From: Cladopsammia gracilis
Lineage: Eukaryota > Cnidaria > Anthozoa > Scleractinia > Dendrophylliidae
Direction of reading: 5' to 3'
NCBI GenBank assembly: GCA_022457155.1
Contig: JAJGOT010000952.1
Coordinates: 62,001-126,000, forward strand
Length of the DNA: 64,000 nt
Below the pieces are notes generated by a model. That model saw nothing but the letters and a program-made list of their open reading frames with translations. It made no database searches and was not told where the DNA came from. Below, piece after piece: positions 46,517 through 59,519 of the stretch; the stretch's first letter is position 1, and each line of letters starts with the position of its first letter. The position numbers and the translations under genes are program-made.

Positions 46517-46974
46517 CCCAGGCGGGGGGGGGGGGGGGGGGGGGATGGGGGGGGGGGGGGGTACTCAACAAAGTTTTGTACGGGGATGCTCCGCCCCGAG
46601 GTCCAACCCCTTACCCTTTCATATACCGTTTTTGACAGAAAAGGTACCCCTTTAATATACCTTTCATTGAAAATGGTACCCCTTTCATATACCTTTCATT
46701 GAAAGTGGTACCCCTTTCCTATAGCCTTTACGTACATCTGTTTGATATATTTTGAAAGGCCCTTTTTATAAAACTTAAATGGCAGTTTCCCTACCCTTTT
46801 TTATATTTCAATTCGAGTTTTCGCTACCCTTTCCTATTCTTCATGAAATCCCTACCCTTTCATATACTTCAACTCGTGAAATCACGACCCTTTCACATAC
46901 CTCCAGCCTAAAAAGGTAGCCCTTTCGGGCCGAGTATCCCCGTTAGCCCATTATAGGGAGTATCCCCCCCCCCG
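46517..46974. mobile_element. MITE with G/C homopolymer tips and 9-bp duplication
   Basis: Left tip cccaggcggggggg…gtactc and right tip gagtatccccccccccc pair. GATTTAATT occurs exactly at 46508-46516 and 46975-46983. The interior is made of repeated taccctttcatatacc/ggtacccctttca words on one strand. Non-coding. Confidence 0.8.
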
Positions 46975-46983
46975 GATTTAATT

Positions 46984-48600
46984 AGATTTTTATGACGCTC
47001 GGTTTGGTGAGCCGTAGCCAGAAAACAATCATCTGTAAGGGTGCATCAGCAACCGGTCTCAAAAGTCATTCATCGTATTTTATATCCCAACATCGCCTTA
47101 ATTTATTTATTAATAAACTTTTTCATTTTTTTTTGTCACATTCGAATGTGTGAGAAATCTTCCCGCTTCTACAAGGCCACTGAAAACGAGCATCATGTCG
47201 CAATCACAATTACGTAACAGCCGCTCTATATTCACTTATGATTGCCATTTGGAGACTTCATCCAAGGAAAGGAAAATCATGCATCCAAGGAAAATCATCC
47301 AAGCTGGGGTTGCGGCGGCTAATAGGGAGAGATAGAGACGCTCTTTAGAGGTCTTATGTGCCACAAGGCAAACCTCGTTACCTCTCAACCAGGGTGGGAA
47401 GATGAGAGACCCTGAACTCAAGATGTTTAAGGCCGGGGTTTAAAGTCTGTTCCGAAAACATAGTTGGCACTTAATATCTTCGGCTAGATTGTCTAGACCA
47501 AGTTAAAATTTGCCCTGAATGTAAATCTTGACGTCTTATTCTGCCTTAACGCATACGTTTAGTCACGTGACATGTCACGCGATCAAAATTTTAAAATTAA
47601 GGAAATCGGCGATATGCCAGCGAATTTTCTTTGTATAGTTAAATAAGAGAGCACTCCAACGGTCATCATCATCATCATCATCATTTTTCCCCCTCCTCTT
47701 GCCTTTAGCGCTTGCATGATCGCAATGAGGTCTCGTTTTTTCCTGGATCTGCATACGCCCGTTGGCAGAGCGTTTTTCTGAGATCCAGGGGCAGATATTC
47801 GGAGCAAGAACGTTTGTTTTAACTCTCTGCTCTTGCTGTGATTCTCAGTCTCGGAGGATACGATCTTGCAAGAGAGAAAAAAAAAGAAGTGGACTGTGTG
47901 TTGCCGTATATCAGTCGCAAACAGTCACCGGATTTCGCCGAGCAATAATAAGCTGCAGCACGCACTGGTCCTGGCACTGGCTTACAAGGTTTTTTAAATT
48001 CATCAGCTACGAAATGACAACGCGATGTCTTTCCCTATATTATGCTATGTTAACCTTTTCTTTTTTCAACTTGTGCCCCCTGGCTTACTGAGTACAAACT
48101 GGCCAGGAACGCCCCTGGAAAGCATGGAACTGTTTGTTCCTTTTATTAAGCACAACTGCCTTCACAACCTCGTTCAAACTGAAAAGGAAAACGTACTGGT
48201 AACGAGGTTGAACTGGTCACTCTTCTTCCCGGTTAGCGGGTTAGGCTTTCGAAGCTGGTGCGACGTTAGCTCATGTTTATTACTAAGGAATAGTAAACAG
48301 AAAAACCTTTGAATGCATGAAGCAGAAATTAAACTCGCTGGTAGTTGCCGGATCTTCCTTGTGAAAGATCTCGTGCCAGGCGTAAATAAAAAATCTGCCC
48401 TTTTCCGTAGTGCCAGCCTTACATTCAGTTTGGAATAGTAAATGTTACTATGCCGACTGCGGTAGGAGTGCTTCCCCTCCCATTCTCTATTTGTTTAATT
48501 CTCAAGTGCTTAGTATATAAGGCGACCATGCGAGGAGCAAGTTTACTAGTTCCTTTATAAACTTGTCTGAGTTTTCTCAGTTTACTTGCACCACTTTAGA
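46984..48600. other. Intergenic, no gene supported
   Basis: Contains an (atc)n microsatellite at 47665-47683. Several short frames on both strands (47150-47335, 47762-48091, 48025-48312) lack domains or splice context. Confidence 0.35.
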
Positions 48601-48737
48601 AACGAGAAGGAAACTGGGCCGAGTGAACTTTCGCAACGACTTCTGGGACTGTTACTGGGACAGAAGCAAAAGAAGCGTCCCCTGTAACGATCCCAGACGT
48701 CATGTGAAAGTTCACTCGGCCCAGTTTCCTTCTCGTT
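48601..48737. repeat. Fold-back repeat with perfect 32-bp arms
   Basis: Arms 48601-48632 and 48706-48737 (aacgagaaggaaactgggcc… and its complement) are exact. The 73-nt centre contains smaller pairings (ctgggactgttactgggaca / ctgtaacgatcccag). Confidence 0.85.
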
Positions 48738-49170
48738 TTTTTTTGTCTTCGGCTATTTCTCAGTTCTTAGTTAAAAGTTATCATTTTTTGCCATTTCTCA
48801 TCAGCTATATCAGTTAATTTTGACAGATCGCAGATCTCACATATCAGTTAAAAAAACGCGGCATTTCTCACCTGACAGGTAAAATTTTGGCCAATTCTCT
48901 TAAACCCCATCCAGACCCTCTGTTTTGTGTTATCTTCCTGTAGGATGGTCTCGATGAAACCAATTAGCCATGCCATGCTGATGAGAATAAATTTCTGCAA
49001 AGGACCGCCAACGATAATGCTGCTAACGATGAGGATGTGCAAGAGACCTAATCCGCCAAAAAAAAATGAACAAACATACAATAAACTGCAAGGCTGATCT
49101 GACAAGGTAAAATTTTGACTTTGCGAGACACCAATACGATCCAATACGACAGAAACTGATAAAGTAGATG

Positions 49171-49575
49171 AGTAAAAACTATAATGAGGAAAAACAGCGA
49201 AGAAAAAATATACAACTAGAGAATGAGGTTTCCCGATGTTCGGCGAACAGTCAAGCCGTCCGTAAACAAATTGTGAAACGGTTATAACTTGATATATGAT
49301 ACAGGCTAGGAATTTAAAACAGCGAATGGGGATAAAGCTAACCTAAGTCAATAAACGGTAAATATGATGGCATAATATAAAAATAAAATAGGATATACAA
49401 ATTGTAGGAAATATTATAACCGTTTGACATTTTATTTACTATATAAAATACTAACGACTTTCCGTATCTCCATTAAATCCCCTGAAGAAGGAAGCTTGAC
49501 TGTCCGAAATATCGAAAAACCTCATTCTCTATTTGTATATTTTTTCTTCGCTGTTTTTCCTCATTATAGTTTTTA
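49171..49575. repeat. Inverted-repeat element with about 65-bp arms
   Basis: agtaaaaactataatgagga… (from 49171) through gagaatgaggtttcccgat recurs inverted at about 49509-49575. Inner gaacagtcaagc / gcttgactgtcc also pair. The centre is AT-rich. Confidence 0.75.
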
Positions 49576-50241
49576 TTCTAAGTACTTAAAAACAGCAAGA
49601 TTTGGTTTGTGGGTCGTTTTAATATAACTTTCAACAGCTGACGAGGACTAACAAGGCCGAAAAACCTGTCCATGGCTACTAATACTTGGGTTTGCTATTT
49701 ACTATGGTCGATCGATGGGTAATTCGCGCTACCAACTTGGTTCTTGTGCCCTGTATTTAGAAGTGGCTATAATCAGTACCAAAAGCACTTTGTCACTTTT
49801 AGCCACATCCAGTCTCACATTTTCAGTCCTCAATTTCGTGTCCTGTTTGGCCCATTTCACAATGGCCACTTTTTCTTCACATATGCTTGAAAATATAAAT
49901 TTCAATATAATATGTATAGGCACCCCAGTTATGCAAGTTAGAATATTAACGTCATTTAGAATAGAAGAAACACTATTTTTAACAGTTCCACTAACTGCCT
50001 CTTTACAACTTCCGGTTTAAAAGCTTCCGGTTTCCCACTTCGTTTACCATATTTGGCCGTTTTCTGTGACGTTTAATTGAGAGAGGAAGCCTGGGACTGG
50101 TAAATACACAACAAAACTTCTTTAGTGAAAAGAGAGAGAGTCGGTGATCTCAATGTGAAAAAGTCTACCTATTTATTGTTATATTTCAGGCTCCTTTTAC
50201 CTTGAACAGCCTTGACTGTTGTTGAAAAGAGCTTTAGGTAA

Positions 50242-53200
50242 ATGGCCGCGCAACCAATCTCATCGGCTGTGCGAGCGTTACAGCTAGAACTGAAGAAACT
50301 CACCGAGGAACCTGTCGAAGGATTTGTCGTCAATGTGCCTGATGACTGCAATCTATTCGAATGGGACGTAGCGATTTATGGTCCTCCTGGTACTCTCTAC
50401 GAAGGTGGTTACTTCAAAGTGAGTGTCTTATCTAACAGAGCAGAAATTCTAGCAGGTGAAACCGAACATTGATAAGCTTATATTTCTGTATTTCGTTCCG
50501 TTTTAGGCTCACATGTCCTTTCCTCCTGGTTACCCCTATTCGCCACCAACTTTTCGTTTCCTGACTAAAATGTGGCATCCTAACATATACGAGGTAAGAA
50601 GGATCAAACCCAGTGACAATTCGTTTGAAAGATTTTCCTCCATCATCCTATAGACTAATGACTGCTGTTGATTCCTCAGTCCGGCGATGTATGTATTTCA
50701 ATTTTACATCCACCGGTGGACGATCCACAGAGCGGCGAATTACCTTCCGAACGATGGAACCCGACACAGAATGTTAGGTGCGTATAAATATTCGCTCTTT
50801 CTTTCTATTCAATGAGTGAGATTTATCGTTAACCCAAAACACTGAAAGTTCCTACCTTTATTAAAATATCAAACAATGCGATCGTCCGACAAAGTTTTTT
50901 TTTTCGTTTGACATAACTTAAGCTTTATAATTCGCATTGTCAAAAACATAATGTATCTCTCTCGGCCTAAGTCTGAGCCTATATATTGGCATTTTCTTGG
51001 ATATGGTCAGAGTTAGTAATGCTGTAACATCCGAAATCAAAAAGCTTCATATTGCGGAGCTAGGAATCAGATTTCTTTAAGCTTATGTTGATTCAAATTT
51101 TTTCCACTAATTTATTTGTCGGCATATTTTAATGTCACACTGCCGAAACGTGCTAAAGAGACGTGCGTGCATTGTGGGTCACGGGATAATAGTCTAAAGA
51201 ATTACCCCAAACCTATCCTTTATGATCTGTCCAAATTTAATCATAAATCAGTGAAGTATGCTTAGCCTAAGTACATGTATGATCATAGAAGAATACAACA
51301 GTACTGTAGATCTAGACATGTATGAAATTTAAGCTTTAATTTTTTTTTTGGATAATTACCAAACTCTGTAGATTCTATTAATTCTGTGGTTTACCTGTAA
51401 TATATTCTGTAGTTTGACAGAAGTTCACAATAACTGTTTTGCTATCAAAAATAATCAACATCCCTTCTTTTAAAGATCCTTTTTCTCTTTGCAAAGTTTC
51501 AACTAAGGACTTTCTTGCTTCTTGAAGTATACTTTAATTTACACATTTAACAACCTTAACACAGATCGAGTTCTGTGGCTATCAGCTGGAAGAGACAAAA
51601 GGGGAAACAAATAAATATGATTATCATGTTTTATATTTATTTTCATTTAAGCTCAGTGATGTCATTATGATATACAAACTTGAAACTTGATAAACGGATA
51701 GTTGACATTAAGTTTTGTTTTCAAAAAAAATTAATTTATGTAGATGCAGTGCAGTTACATTAAACTTGTTAAGATGTATAAATAGTTTATAAAACAAACC
51801 ACAGTCCTGTTTTCACTTTCGTTGAGCCTCACTTTTTTAAATTCTCTCCTTCAATGTTGCAGTAAAATAAACTCTGTCAAATCGTATTACACATGTAGAT
51901 GGCATTCTTACAAAATTGTGGGCCAAAAATATAATTACACTTTTTATTTGTTTTGAGCATTTTAGTTTAACAGCCCAAGTTGTGACTCACACAAATGCAT
52001 ATGTTTGGGAAAACAACACTAATTACTCCCAGTATTTTTCAGGGTTTTCATTAAGAATTTGAGTAGCAGGAGAATAGTGTAAAGTAACAGGAGAATATTA
52101 TGAAGGAGCGAAGATAGCTACATATTGCCATCAAAATTCAGCCGGAGAATTGTTCGTAGTAGGCGGAGAATTCTCCGATCTCCGATACCTAATGAACACC
52201 CTGATTTTTGTTTTGCTTAAGTTTAGGCACCTTCAAATTATTTTCAAACAAACATGATGTGATTCTTAAATAAATTATTATACATGCAGTAATTCCCTTT
52301 ACTGTGCCTTTCAATAACATGCGGAATTTGAAATTCAAATTTCCACCAACGATTGCATTTTACACTTCCGTCAATCATCTTAGCTTACCTGTCAGGAAAC
52401 AGATCTTCACTTCAATGAGTTCAAAAGGACACGTCCGTGCATTATGATTGGTAGATTTTGATCCATTTTGTTCGTTTCTTTTTTACATGGTCCATTGGCT
52501 TTCGTATTAATTATGATTGACAGCAGGGAATAACGCAACCATTGGTGGAGATTTGAATTTCAGATTCCGCATGTTATTGAAAGGCGCAGTAATGTACATG
52601 TTTTATTACTGTTAATTAAGTTGGTTCTCCTTTAAGATTCACATTTATTTTTTATAATTTGGTCTGTAAAATATGGCCCTCACTCATACAATTTTATAGG
52701 AGGTTCATTGATGCTTATAACCCTTTTTTCCTCCAACTTTTGAAAGTCAGGCACATAGTTTGTGTTGTTGTTTTTTGTTAGATAAGAAAATAATTTTAAA
52801 TGTTTTTAGAACTGAATAATGTGTAAATAACCTCAGTTAACTTTATTTTAATTTGTATGCCGGCTGGCCAAGGGCCATCATTTTTGCCAGTGGGTCTATG
52901 ACAATAGGCACAGACTGGCTGAATGGTCTTGCCCATGCATACATGTATGTTCATTAAGTCCTGCTGCAGATATTGCGAAAGAGAATCACTTAAGCTTTCT
53001 CTTAATAAATCAATTTAGTTTAATTTTCAGTGAATTCAATATGAGAATATTCAGCACGTTATGCAATGTTCTTTTCTTTCTCTTCTGTGCCTTGGTTATT
53101 ATTTTGGTATGCCTACAGGCCTGAAACTGTACAAATTATACGTGGAAAGGGTTTCATTAGTATAAGTAAGTGTTAAATCTGTGTTACTACAACAAAAAGC

Positions 53201-55268
53201 AAAGAAGGCTAGTTGGTCATGTGCCAGAATGTCATACTTGTGTATATGTTGTAGTTAATTTTTTATCTCAGGTAATTTTTATTTTCCATTGTTTTGGGGT
53301 ATGGTAATATATGCTAATGAATTTGAAACAAAGGAAAAATAAAAATAACCTGAAATAAAAAATTAACTGCAACATATACAGAAAGGCAACACTATTTTGA
53401 TGAAGAAGTTATTGAGAACCCTGCAGCAATATCTGGAACACGTCTAAAGTGCCACAGGTATCAAATTATTGACCTGTGTTAAAGGGAAAGCTATTCCAGC
53501 TCTAGTTTTCTCATTCTCCGGATGGAATTTCTATTGTTCAACAGGAGTTTTTACATGTATGTCACTAAAGCAGACAATTTCCGCAATCTTTTGAACAAGA
53601 TTATATGAATGTACACTGGTGCAGATAAGGCTCACATGTACACATTCACATTATTCTGAAAGTTTGTGAACATCTAAAAGACATAGAAAGAAATGACAAA
53701 GATGCATCTAAACCAGTTGCTTGACACTTTTATCTCCCCAATCATTCAAAACAACACATGGCGATCTGCAGCTTTTCCCTACATCTGGGCAACATGGAAA
53801 GCTGCAAAAATAGAAAGCAAAATTCATCTTCCAAATTGGCACTCTTGATCCCTGCAACTTTAACTAATTTATTCTTGTTTTTCAAGTTTCCATGTTTCCA
53901 CCAATAGCATACATGTATATCTACCATTCGTTTCGCGAATGTAATGTATAAAATAATAATAAATAATAATCACTTTATTTAAATGTCAAGGTGTTTAGCG
54001 CACGAGCACTAATTGGGGACACTAAATATAGAAACAAATATTGCAAATAGAACATAACATGTTAAAAATCCAAACTGGCAGGAGGCAAACCAGTTACTAT
54101 TTTGCAAGCGTGGCCGAGGAGTTGGACTCGGGACTACCGTGAAACAACTCCAGATAGTGGTCAGAGTGGGACTTGAACTCGGGACCACCGGGTTTCAAGT
54201 CCAGCACCCTAACCACTTGACCACGCTGCCTCCCTAAGGTATCAATTTCAATCTCATCCTCATCCATGTCAATGATGTGAACATCCTCACGGGCATCCTC
54301 GTCTTTAGGCTATGTTTAGTCCCTCAAAAGTATCCTCTCTCTCTCTCTTGAAGAACAGAACCACATTGTGTAAGCCTTTTAGCTGGTCTAAACCTACATA
54401 TACTGCACAAGCTGATCTTCTGCATGCATCCATCTGTTGCCATGGTCAATGCGTAGTGCTTGAAATGGGCAATAATCAGTTGCTTGTCAAGGCTATCTCA
54501 AGCTGCAATCTGATAAAGTCCACCATGGTTTCTCTTGGGAACCCCTCTTATTTCCGTTCGCTGTTGAAAAGGGTGGGGGGGGGGGGCAATTACTCGAGGA
54601 GGAACTTATTTTAAAATTGGGCTGATACAAGGGGATTTACGGTATGCATGAAGTATACGGGGACAGATATGCAAATTTATACTTGTTCCATCATTTATAA
54701 ACTTTTTTAATTTCCCAGTGTATTACGGGCTAAAAGATAATTGCTGTAGTTAACTTTTTTTAATTCTGCAGTGTAATTACGTCATCCAGTTGTCCGGACA
54801 GTTGTGTTTCACACAATGCATATTTATGTCACTCTAAGATGTTTTGGTCATTTAAAATCTGTTTTACTCTTCAAACTCAGTATGGAAAATTAAAACCAAT
54901 CTTTGGACTTACACTGTAACCTTACGTTGTTTTGTATTCACGATATGGCTGTTAGAACCCTTTGATTATGAATAAAATCTGCTTTACATTTTAAAGTGCT
55001 GTTTTCCAAAGCTTGTGCTAGTTTCTTGACCATTTAATTCCCAAGAGTGGCAAAAAAAGAAACATCCCAAACTTCATTAATTTTGTAAAATATTGAAAAA
55101 CAAATGACAGTGCCATGCAAAAGTACTGCTGAAGAGGCTTCATATGAATGGTCACATCATAGGATTTCGTCCACAGGCTACAATACATGTCTCCATAACC
55201 GCTTCCCGGTTAGCTCAGTTGATAGAGCACCAGTCTGCAGAGCGGGAGGTTGCGGGTTCGAATACCGG

Positions 55269-55304
<36 letters not shown>

Positions 55305-58300
55305 CGAAGGTGCTGCGGCTTTGCTATGACATCTGCAAATGGATAGACCTTTACATGACTCAGATGACCACGTAGAAATGGCAGTCCCGTCTCCGTTGGG
55401 AATGTAAATGAATTACTGAGGACTTAACAAAAAACCCTGGCTGTGACCACCCTTAGTGCCATACTTTGTTCATAGGTGGGGTGGGGGAGATGAGATCAAC
55501 AATGGACCGATAGCAGCTGCCTGAGGCACCTTCATAAGCTGACGTCCGATCTCATTCTCATAAGTGTATGTAAAGTGCCATGAGACATGCTATATGTGAG
55601 CTATACAAGTCTCTTCCTCTTCTCTTCCATAATTGACTTTGGGAGTGAAGGGATCTATGTACTAATGCTCTTGGTGTTAATGTTTGTTCACAGGACCATC
55701 TTATTGAGTGTGATATCCTTGTTAAATGAACCAAATACATTTTCACCTGCCAATGTTGATGCTTCAGTGATGTTCAGGAAATGGAGGGACTCAAAAGGAA
55801 AAGACAATGAATATGAAAAAATTGTCAAGTATGTTGAGTAAAATGTTTACCAGTGCACCTGTTTACTCATTTGATACCCTTTTTATAATTAAAATAATAA
55901 TATTATAATTGCGTTCGAGGTACGAGAACGCAACTCCTAATTTGTGTTGGGAGTTCTGTGCATTATTGGTTGTCCTGTGCAACTGATAAGGGAGGTTTTT
56001 TCGAGATTGCTTTGGTTCGTCGTCGACACACATTTGCCTCGCTTTGAGGCGCTTGCTTACGTTTTGCCTCACTTTGACGAACTAACTCACGTGGCGAGAT
56101 TGCTGAAGGTCATTCATCTCATCCTTGCTCACATTGTGTATTTCCATGTGCTTTTCATGCGTCCTTCTACTTTCGAAGCTTTTTTACAGTTTTCACCGAA
56201 CTACACGCTCACAACACGCTGGCACAACACGCTTAGTGTGTCCTAAAACATATAAAATATGCTAATCAGCGAGAATCAAATCATGCCGATGATTCGGCTG
56301 AGACATTCGGATGGCTTGACTGAGCTTGAATCGGACCATATTCAAGCCATCCCATTCGAAAATTTATTGTCGGACACGAGCGAGATTCAAGCCAGAAAAC
56401 GAGCAAGAATCGAGCGACAAATGTTTTTCTCACTCTTTGATGGAGATTATGCGGATGGATCGATGGAACGCTCGCGAAACCAAACGCGGCTTATTTATTC
56501 CCGGAGACACTCCAAACTTTCTGTGATTTTTTAGCACGGTGGAAAACTTGGAAATGAAGGCTGAGAGTTTGGAAAAGCTTAATCTTAATTTGGCATATGC
56601 AAATTTGGTACACTTTTTCCACTTTTCCCAAGGGACCGCCAAGCACTTCTCTTTACCGACAACTACAACAAACTTCAAAGGATTTAATTTGTTTTTCTGC
56701 TACCAAACTTTCCCTACCGTCTTCATACACAGAGTAAATACAGGTTTCACTGTACACAATAACCCTTAATTTGACAATATGCCATAGACATATTCATCTA
56801 TCCCAATAACCAACTATGGGGTCGCCTAAAAACAAAATCCCCCCTTTCAACCACCGAACGCACTACCCTAATCTCCGATTACTCCTAGTAATAATAATAA
56901 TAATTACTGAGACTCAGCCGAATGCATTACTAACAGTATGGACTACTACAAACGACTCACTCTAGAAAGTTGGTTTGCTGACTTAGAACAGACACCACTA
57001 ACTAATGCCAACAGCTACCAGTGACCTACAAACGACTTGTCAACAGAACAGACAAACAATAGGCTGAACTCATCGACAAATTTGACTAACATTACAATGA
57101 CAGAAATTACATTAACAATACACGGTTCAAAACGCACCAATCACTGACTTAAGTCCTTATGGCGTATTTAAAAATCTCTTCGTGCTCACAGTATCCATTA
57201 AAACAGTTGTCAAAGAGGGGCCAAATTCAATGAAAATCATAAGTATTATTTTCTAAAATCTGAAAAAAAATAAGAGATGGAATCAGGGAAAAGCAGTGAT
57301 GAAAATCTTTTATTTGAATGGTCACAAATTTTATCCAGACTTGAAAGATCTGCATCACACAACTTGAGGTTTGACTCATCATCAACAGCAACAATGTTGT
57401 GGTTTAATAACTTTCGTTTTGTTTCAAACTTTTTATACCGGTTTAATTTTCTTTTCTTTTCCTTTGTCTCAGATTCATTACAATAATCCATGAGAAACAA
57501 AAATAAAATTAAAACTGGTTTGAAAATTTTCAAACCAAAACAAAAATAAATGTTCAGTTGACAGTCAAATATATACAGGCAATACATATACCTGCACTCT
57601 ACAGGTAGCGTAAATGAGCTATTTGAGGCAGGGGAAGAAAGAAAAAAGACTAACGATGATAATAAAAAGTCATCAACAAAATGTTCAACCGCCTACTTTC
57701 CTTGTTTAGCAAGTTGAGTTGAGTGACATTGTGGCAAAAGAAACTATGCTGCATTGTGATTGGTCAGTGAAAATTTGTCTCTGGCCTTGAAAAGTCAGGG
57801 ATTTTTTTTATCATAATAAGTAAAAGTAAAAAACTGTTAAAAGCAAGAATAGTTTTATCATATTTTATTATTTTTCATTCTTTTTGAGTTTTAAACTGTG
57901 ACAATGTCCAGTGTGGTATCTGTTGCTGGAGTAAAACCATAACACTGGAGAGCACATGTGCTCTACTCAGGCATTAAAGGAGCATGCACCTTATTCCAAA
58001 ATGGCGGCCATTTTATTATTCTTTTATCTGTATGCTAATTAGCCCTTGTTGCCTCGTCAGCATGTGCAAAATACAACAGAATTTTCCCGCGAAAATGAGG
58101 CAAAGAGGGCTAATTGACATGCATACAAAAGAATAATAAATTGCCTGCCATTTTTGGAATAAGGTGTATTGTCAAGCAGATTTTGATGTGTTTTGGTCAA
58201 AATACACCAAATAGTTGACAAAGTACCTTTGATCAAACATGAAATTACTCTTAGAACACCAAGAAGAAAATATCAAGTGATTTCTTCAAGGAAGAACAAT

Positions 58301-58949
58301 CCATAATCAGTTTTTCTGCGATTTTTCCACGACAACCGGGAAGCAAACCATTTCCATCCTGGCCATCCGCAGCCAAAGATAACGAATACTAGTTTCTATG
58401 CACTGGTAGAGTATTTGTTAACAAAACTGGAACATTATTTTTAGGTTTCCATTGAAACAAATATGTTCAGGGCCGTAGCCAGTATGAGGCAAACCAAGGC
58501 ACTTGACTCAGTCATTTTTTCTTTTTTTTTTTTTCCGGGGAAAGTAAGATGTTTTTTTTTGAAGGAGAAAGTAAGACACTACCAGCAAATAACCATGGAT
58601 ATTACCTCAGTCGTTATTATTTTCTGGCTACGGCCCTGAATTGAATTGTCGCTTTTCAAATTGATACTAAAAATGGGTGACATACCGTTAGCCCCTTTAA
58701 TAAAATCAATTTTCTATTTATTCTAATTTCAGAAAACAAGTTTCACGTTCCAAACTTGAAGCTGAAAAAGAGAACATAAAAGTACCGACCACTGTGGATG
58801 AATATTGTGTAAAATCTAGACCCTCGCGATCAGAAACTGAGGATTTTACGGATTTCTATGATGATGATTACGCCGATGATTTGGACGACGACGATGATGA
58901 TGACGATTGTATGGATTATAGTGAGGACTCGGGCAATGAAGAAACGTGA
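50242..58949 (+). CDS. UBE2R2: Ubiquitin-conjugating enzyme E2 R (Cdc34 family), five coding exons
   Basis: Exons 50242-50418, 50507-50593, 50680-50777, 55694-55828 and 58733-58949 join in phase with GT-AG sites to give 237 residues (CDC34 236, UBE2R2 238). The UBC fold contains HPN at 83-85 and the active-site Cys93 (GDVCISILH). It also has the Cdc34-specific acidic loop ([15 protein letters not shown], about 99-113) and the typical acidic C-terminal tail ([13 protein letters not shown], then SEDSGNEET). In the family the acidic tail docks the basic canyon of cullin-RING ligases, and the enzyme builds K48-linked chains for proteasomal degradation. The start Met matches [23 protein letters not shown]34 and UBE2R2 are vertebrate duplicates, so the symbol is approximate. 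Intron 3 is 4.9 kb and intron 4 2.9 kb, both full of repeats. Confidence 0.97.
52300..52591. mobile_element. MITE in UBE2R intron 3, TA ends
   Basis: Long inverted ends (tactgtgcctttcaataacatgcgg… and …ccgcatgttattgaaaggcgcagta, about 48 bp with gaaattcaaatttccaccaa inside) bounded by TA. Likely Tc1/mariner-type and non-coding. Confidence 0.8.
53241..53380. repeat. Inverted repeat, about 47-bp arms
   Basis: tgtatatgttgtagttaatt…caggtaatttttattttcc (53241-53287) recurs inverted at 53334-53380 with few mismatches. It lies in UBE2R intron 3. Confidence 0.8.
53940..54235 (-). mobile_element. tRNA-Ser-like SINE
   Basis: On the minus strand the head reads GCAGCGTGGTCAAGTGGTTA (A box), a loop with TGA in the anticodon position, and CCCGAGTTCAAGTCCCACTC (B box). 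A body of about 200 bp and an aataataataaataat tail (+ strand, 53951-53970) follow. It is a different family from the 36.1/55.2 kb SINE. Confidence 0.7.
55034..55655. mobile_element. Single-unit relative of the 24.2-kb element, split by a SINE
   Basis: The left part (ttcccaagagtggc… and one 88-bp-type unit at about 55103-55180) and right part (ttgactttgggagtgaaggg at 55633-55652) match the 24160-24541 element. The SINE at 55199-55625 sits between them. Confidence 0.75.
55199..55625 (+). mobile_element. tRNA-derived SINE with 7-bp target duplication
   Basis: Head ccgcttcccggttagctcag, A box GTTAGCTCAGTTGATAGAGC, anticodon-like GCA, B box GGGTTCGAATACC. The body ends in a cttcctcttctct tail. 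TCCATAA flanks it exactly at 55192-55198 and 55626-55632. About 80% identical by eye to 36100-36545. It lies in UBE2R intron 3. Confidence 0.85.
57987..58166. mobile_element. MITE in UBE2R intron 4
   Basis: caccttattccaaaatggcg…ctaattagccct at the left and agggctaattgacatgcata…aataaggtg at the right pair for about 65 bp. 180 bp, non-coding. Confidence 0.8.
58468..58638. mobile_element. MITE with cagggccgtagccag ends
   Basis: Exact 15-bp inverted ends (cagggccgtagccag / ctggctacggccctg), 171 bp, T-rich interior. The style is hAT-like. It lies 94 bp before UBE2R exon 5. Confidence 0.8.
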
Positions 58950-59479
58950 TACTGCAAGTGGCTACGGGCTGGGACTTTGTTGCGATGTATATTTTGTACT
59001 GTGTGTAACATGACACCATTTCCATGGCAAAAAAGGCAGGTTTTTGTCAACGAAGAACTCCTCTGGCTTAAAAAGCTTGCAAAAAACCTTTTTTCTTTTG
59101 TAAAAAATATTTGTGATATCTCGAACTGCGTGTGATGTATGGGGACAAAGACTTTAAAAGAGCTTGTCACCCGCTGATTTCCGACAACAATGAGTATACA
59201 GTGGTAGGCATTTCCGGTTGACGACTTGTACCAACCTGATAGTCCAGTATGTAGTACTCCATTCTTGCAGCTATCACAAAGATATGGAAAGCTTTACCTA
59301 CTAGCAGTCTTCCGTGCTGCCACTAGAGATCGGAATTCGTCTGAAAATTGCGCAGTGTAGCCTTTGATGTTTGTGGTGGTATCTATGTTCTACATGTCAT
59401 AAATAAATTAATGATATTAATCCCAAATCTGGCACTGTCAGGCAAAAGTTCTTTACTAGGGGCAAACCATTAGATTTCT
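58950..59479 (+). promoter_or_regulatory. UBE2R 3' UTR with AATAAA at 59402-59407
   Basis: About 450 bases of non-coding sequence after the stop, ending with AATAAATTAATG. No other gene begins here. Confidence 0.55.
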
Positions 59480-59519
59480 GAGGAGGAGGAGGAGGAGGAG
59501 GAGGAGGAGGAGGAGGAGG
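59480..59519. repeat. (GGA)n microsatellite
   Basis: About thirteen gag/gga units, followed by a G-run. Confidence 0.9.

Noticed and set aside
47762..48312. Overlapping plus-strand frames before the 48.6-kb hairpin
   Set aside because: No recognisable domain; the sequence shares words with nearby repeats.
48848..49144. 98-codon minus-strand membrane-protein-like frame
   Set aside because: A hydrophobic stretch alone; no family match, and no start or splice context that stands out.
54160..54235. tRNA-Ser gene
   Set aside because: Same reasoning: a tRNA-like head followed by a SINE body and an AT-rich tail.
55944..56534. Two plus-strand frames in UBE2R intron 3
   Set aside because: Possible transposon fragments, but no domain could be recognised, so I did not call a gene.
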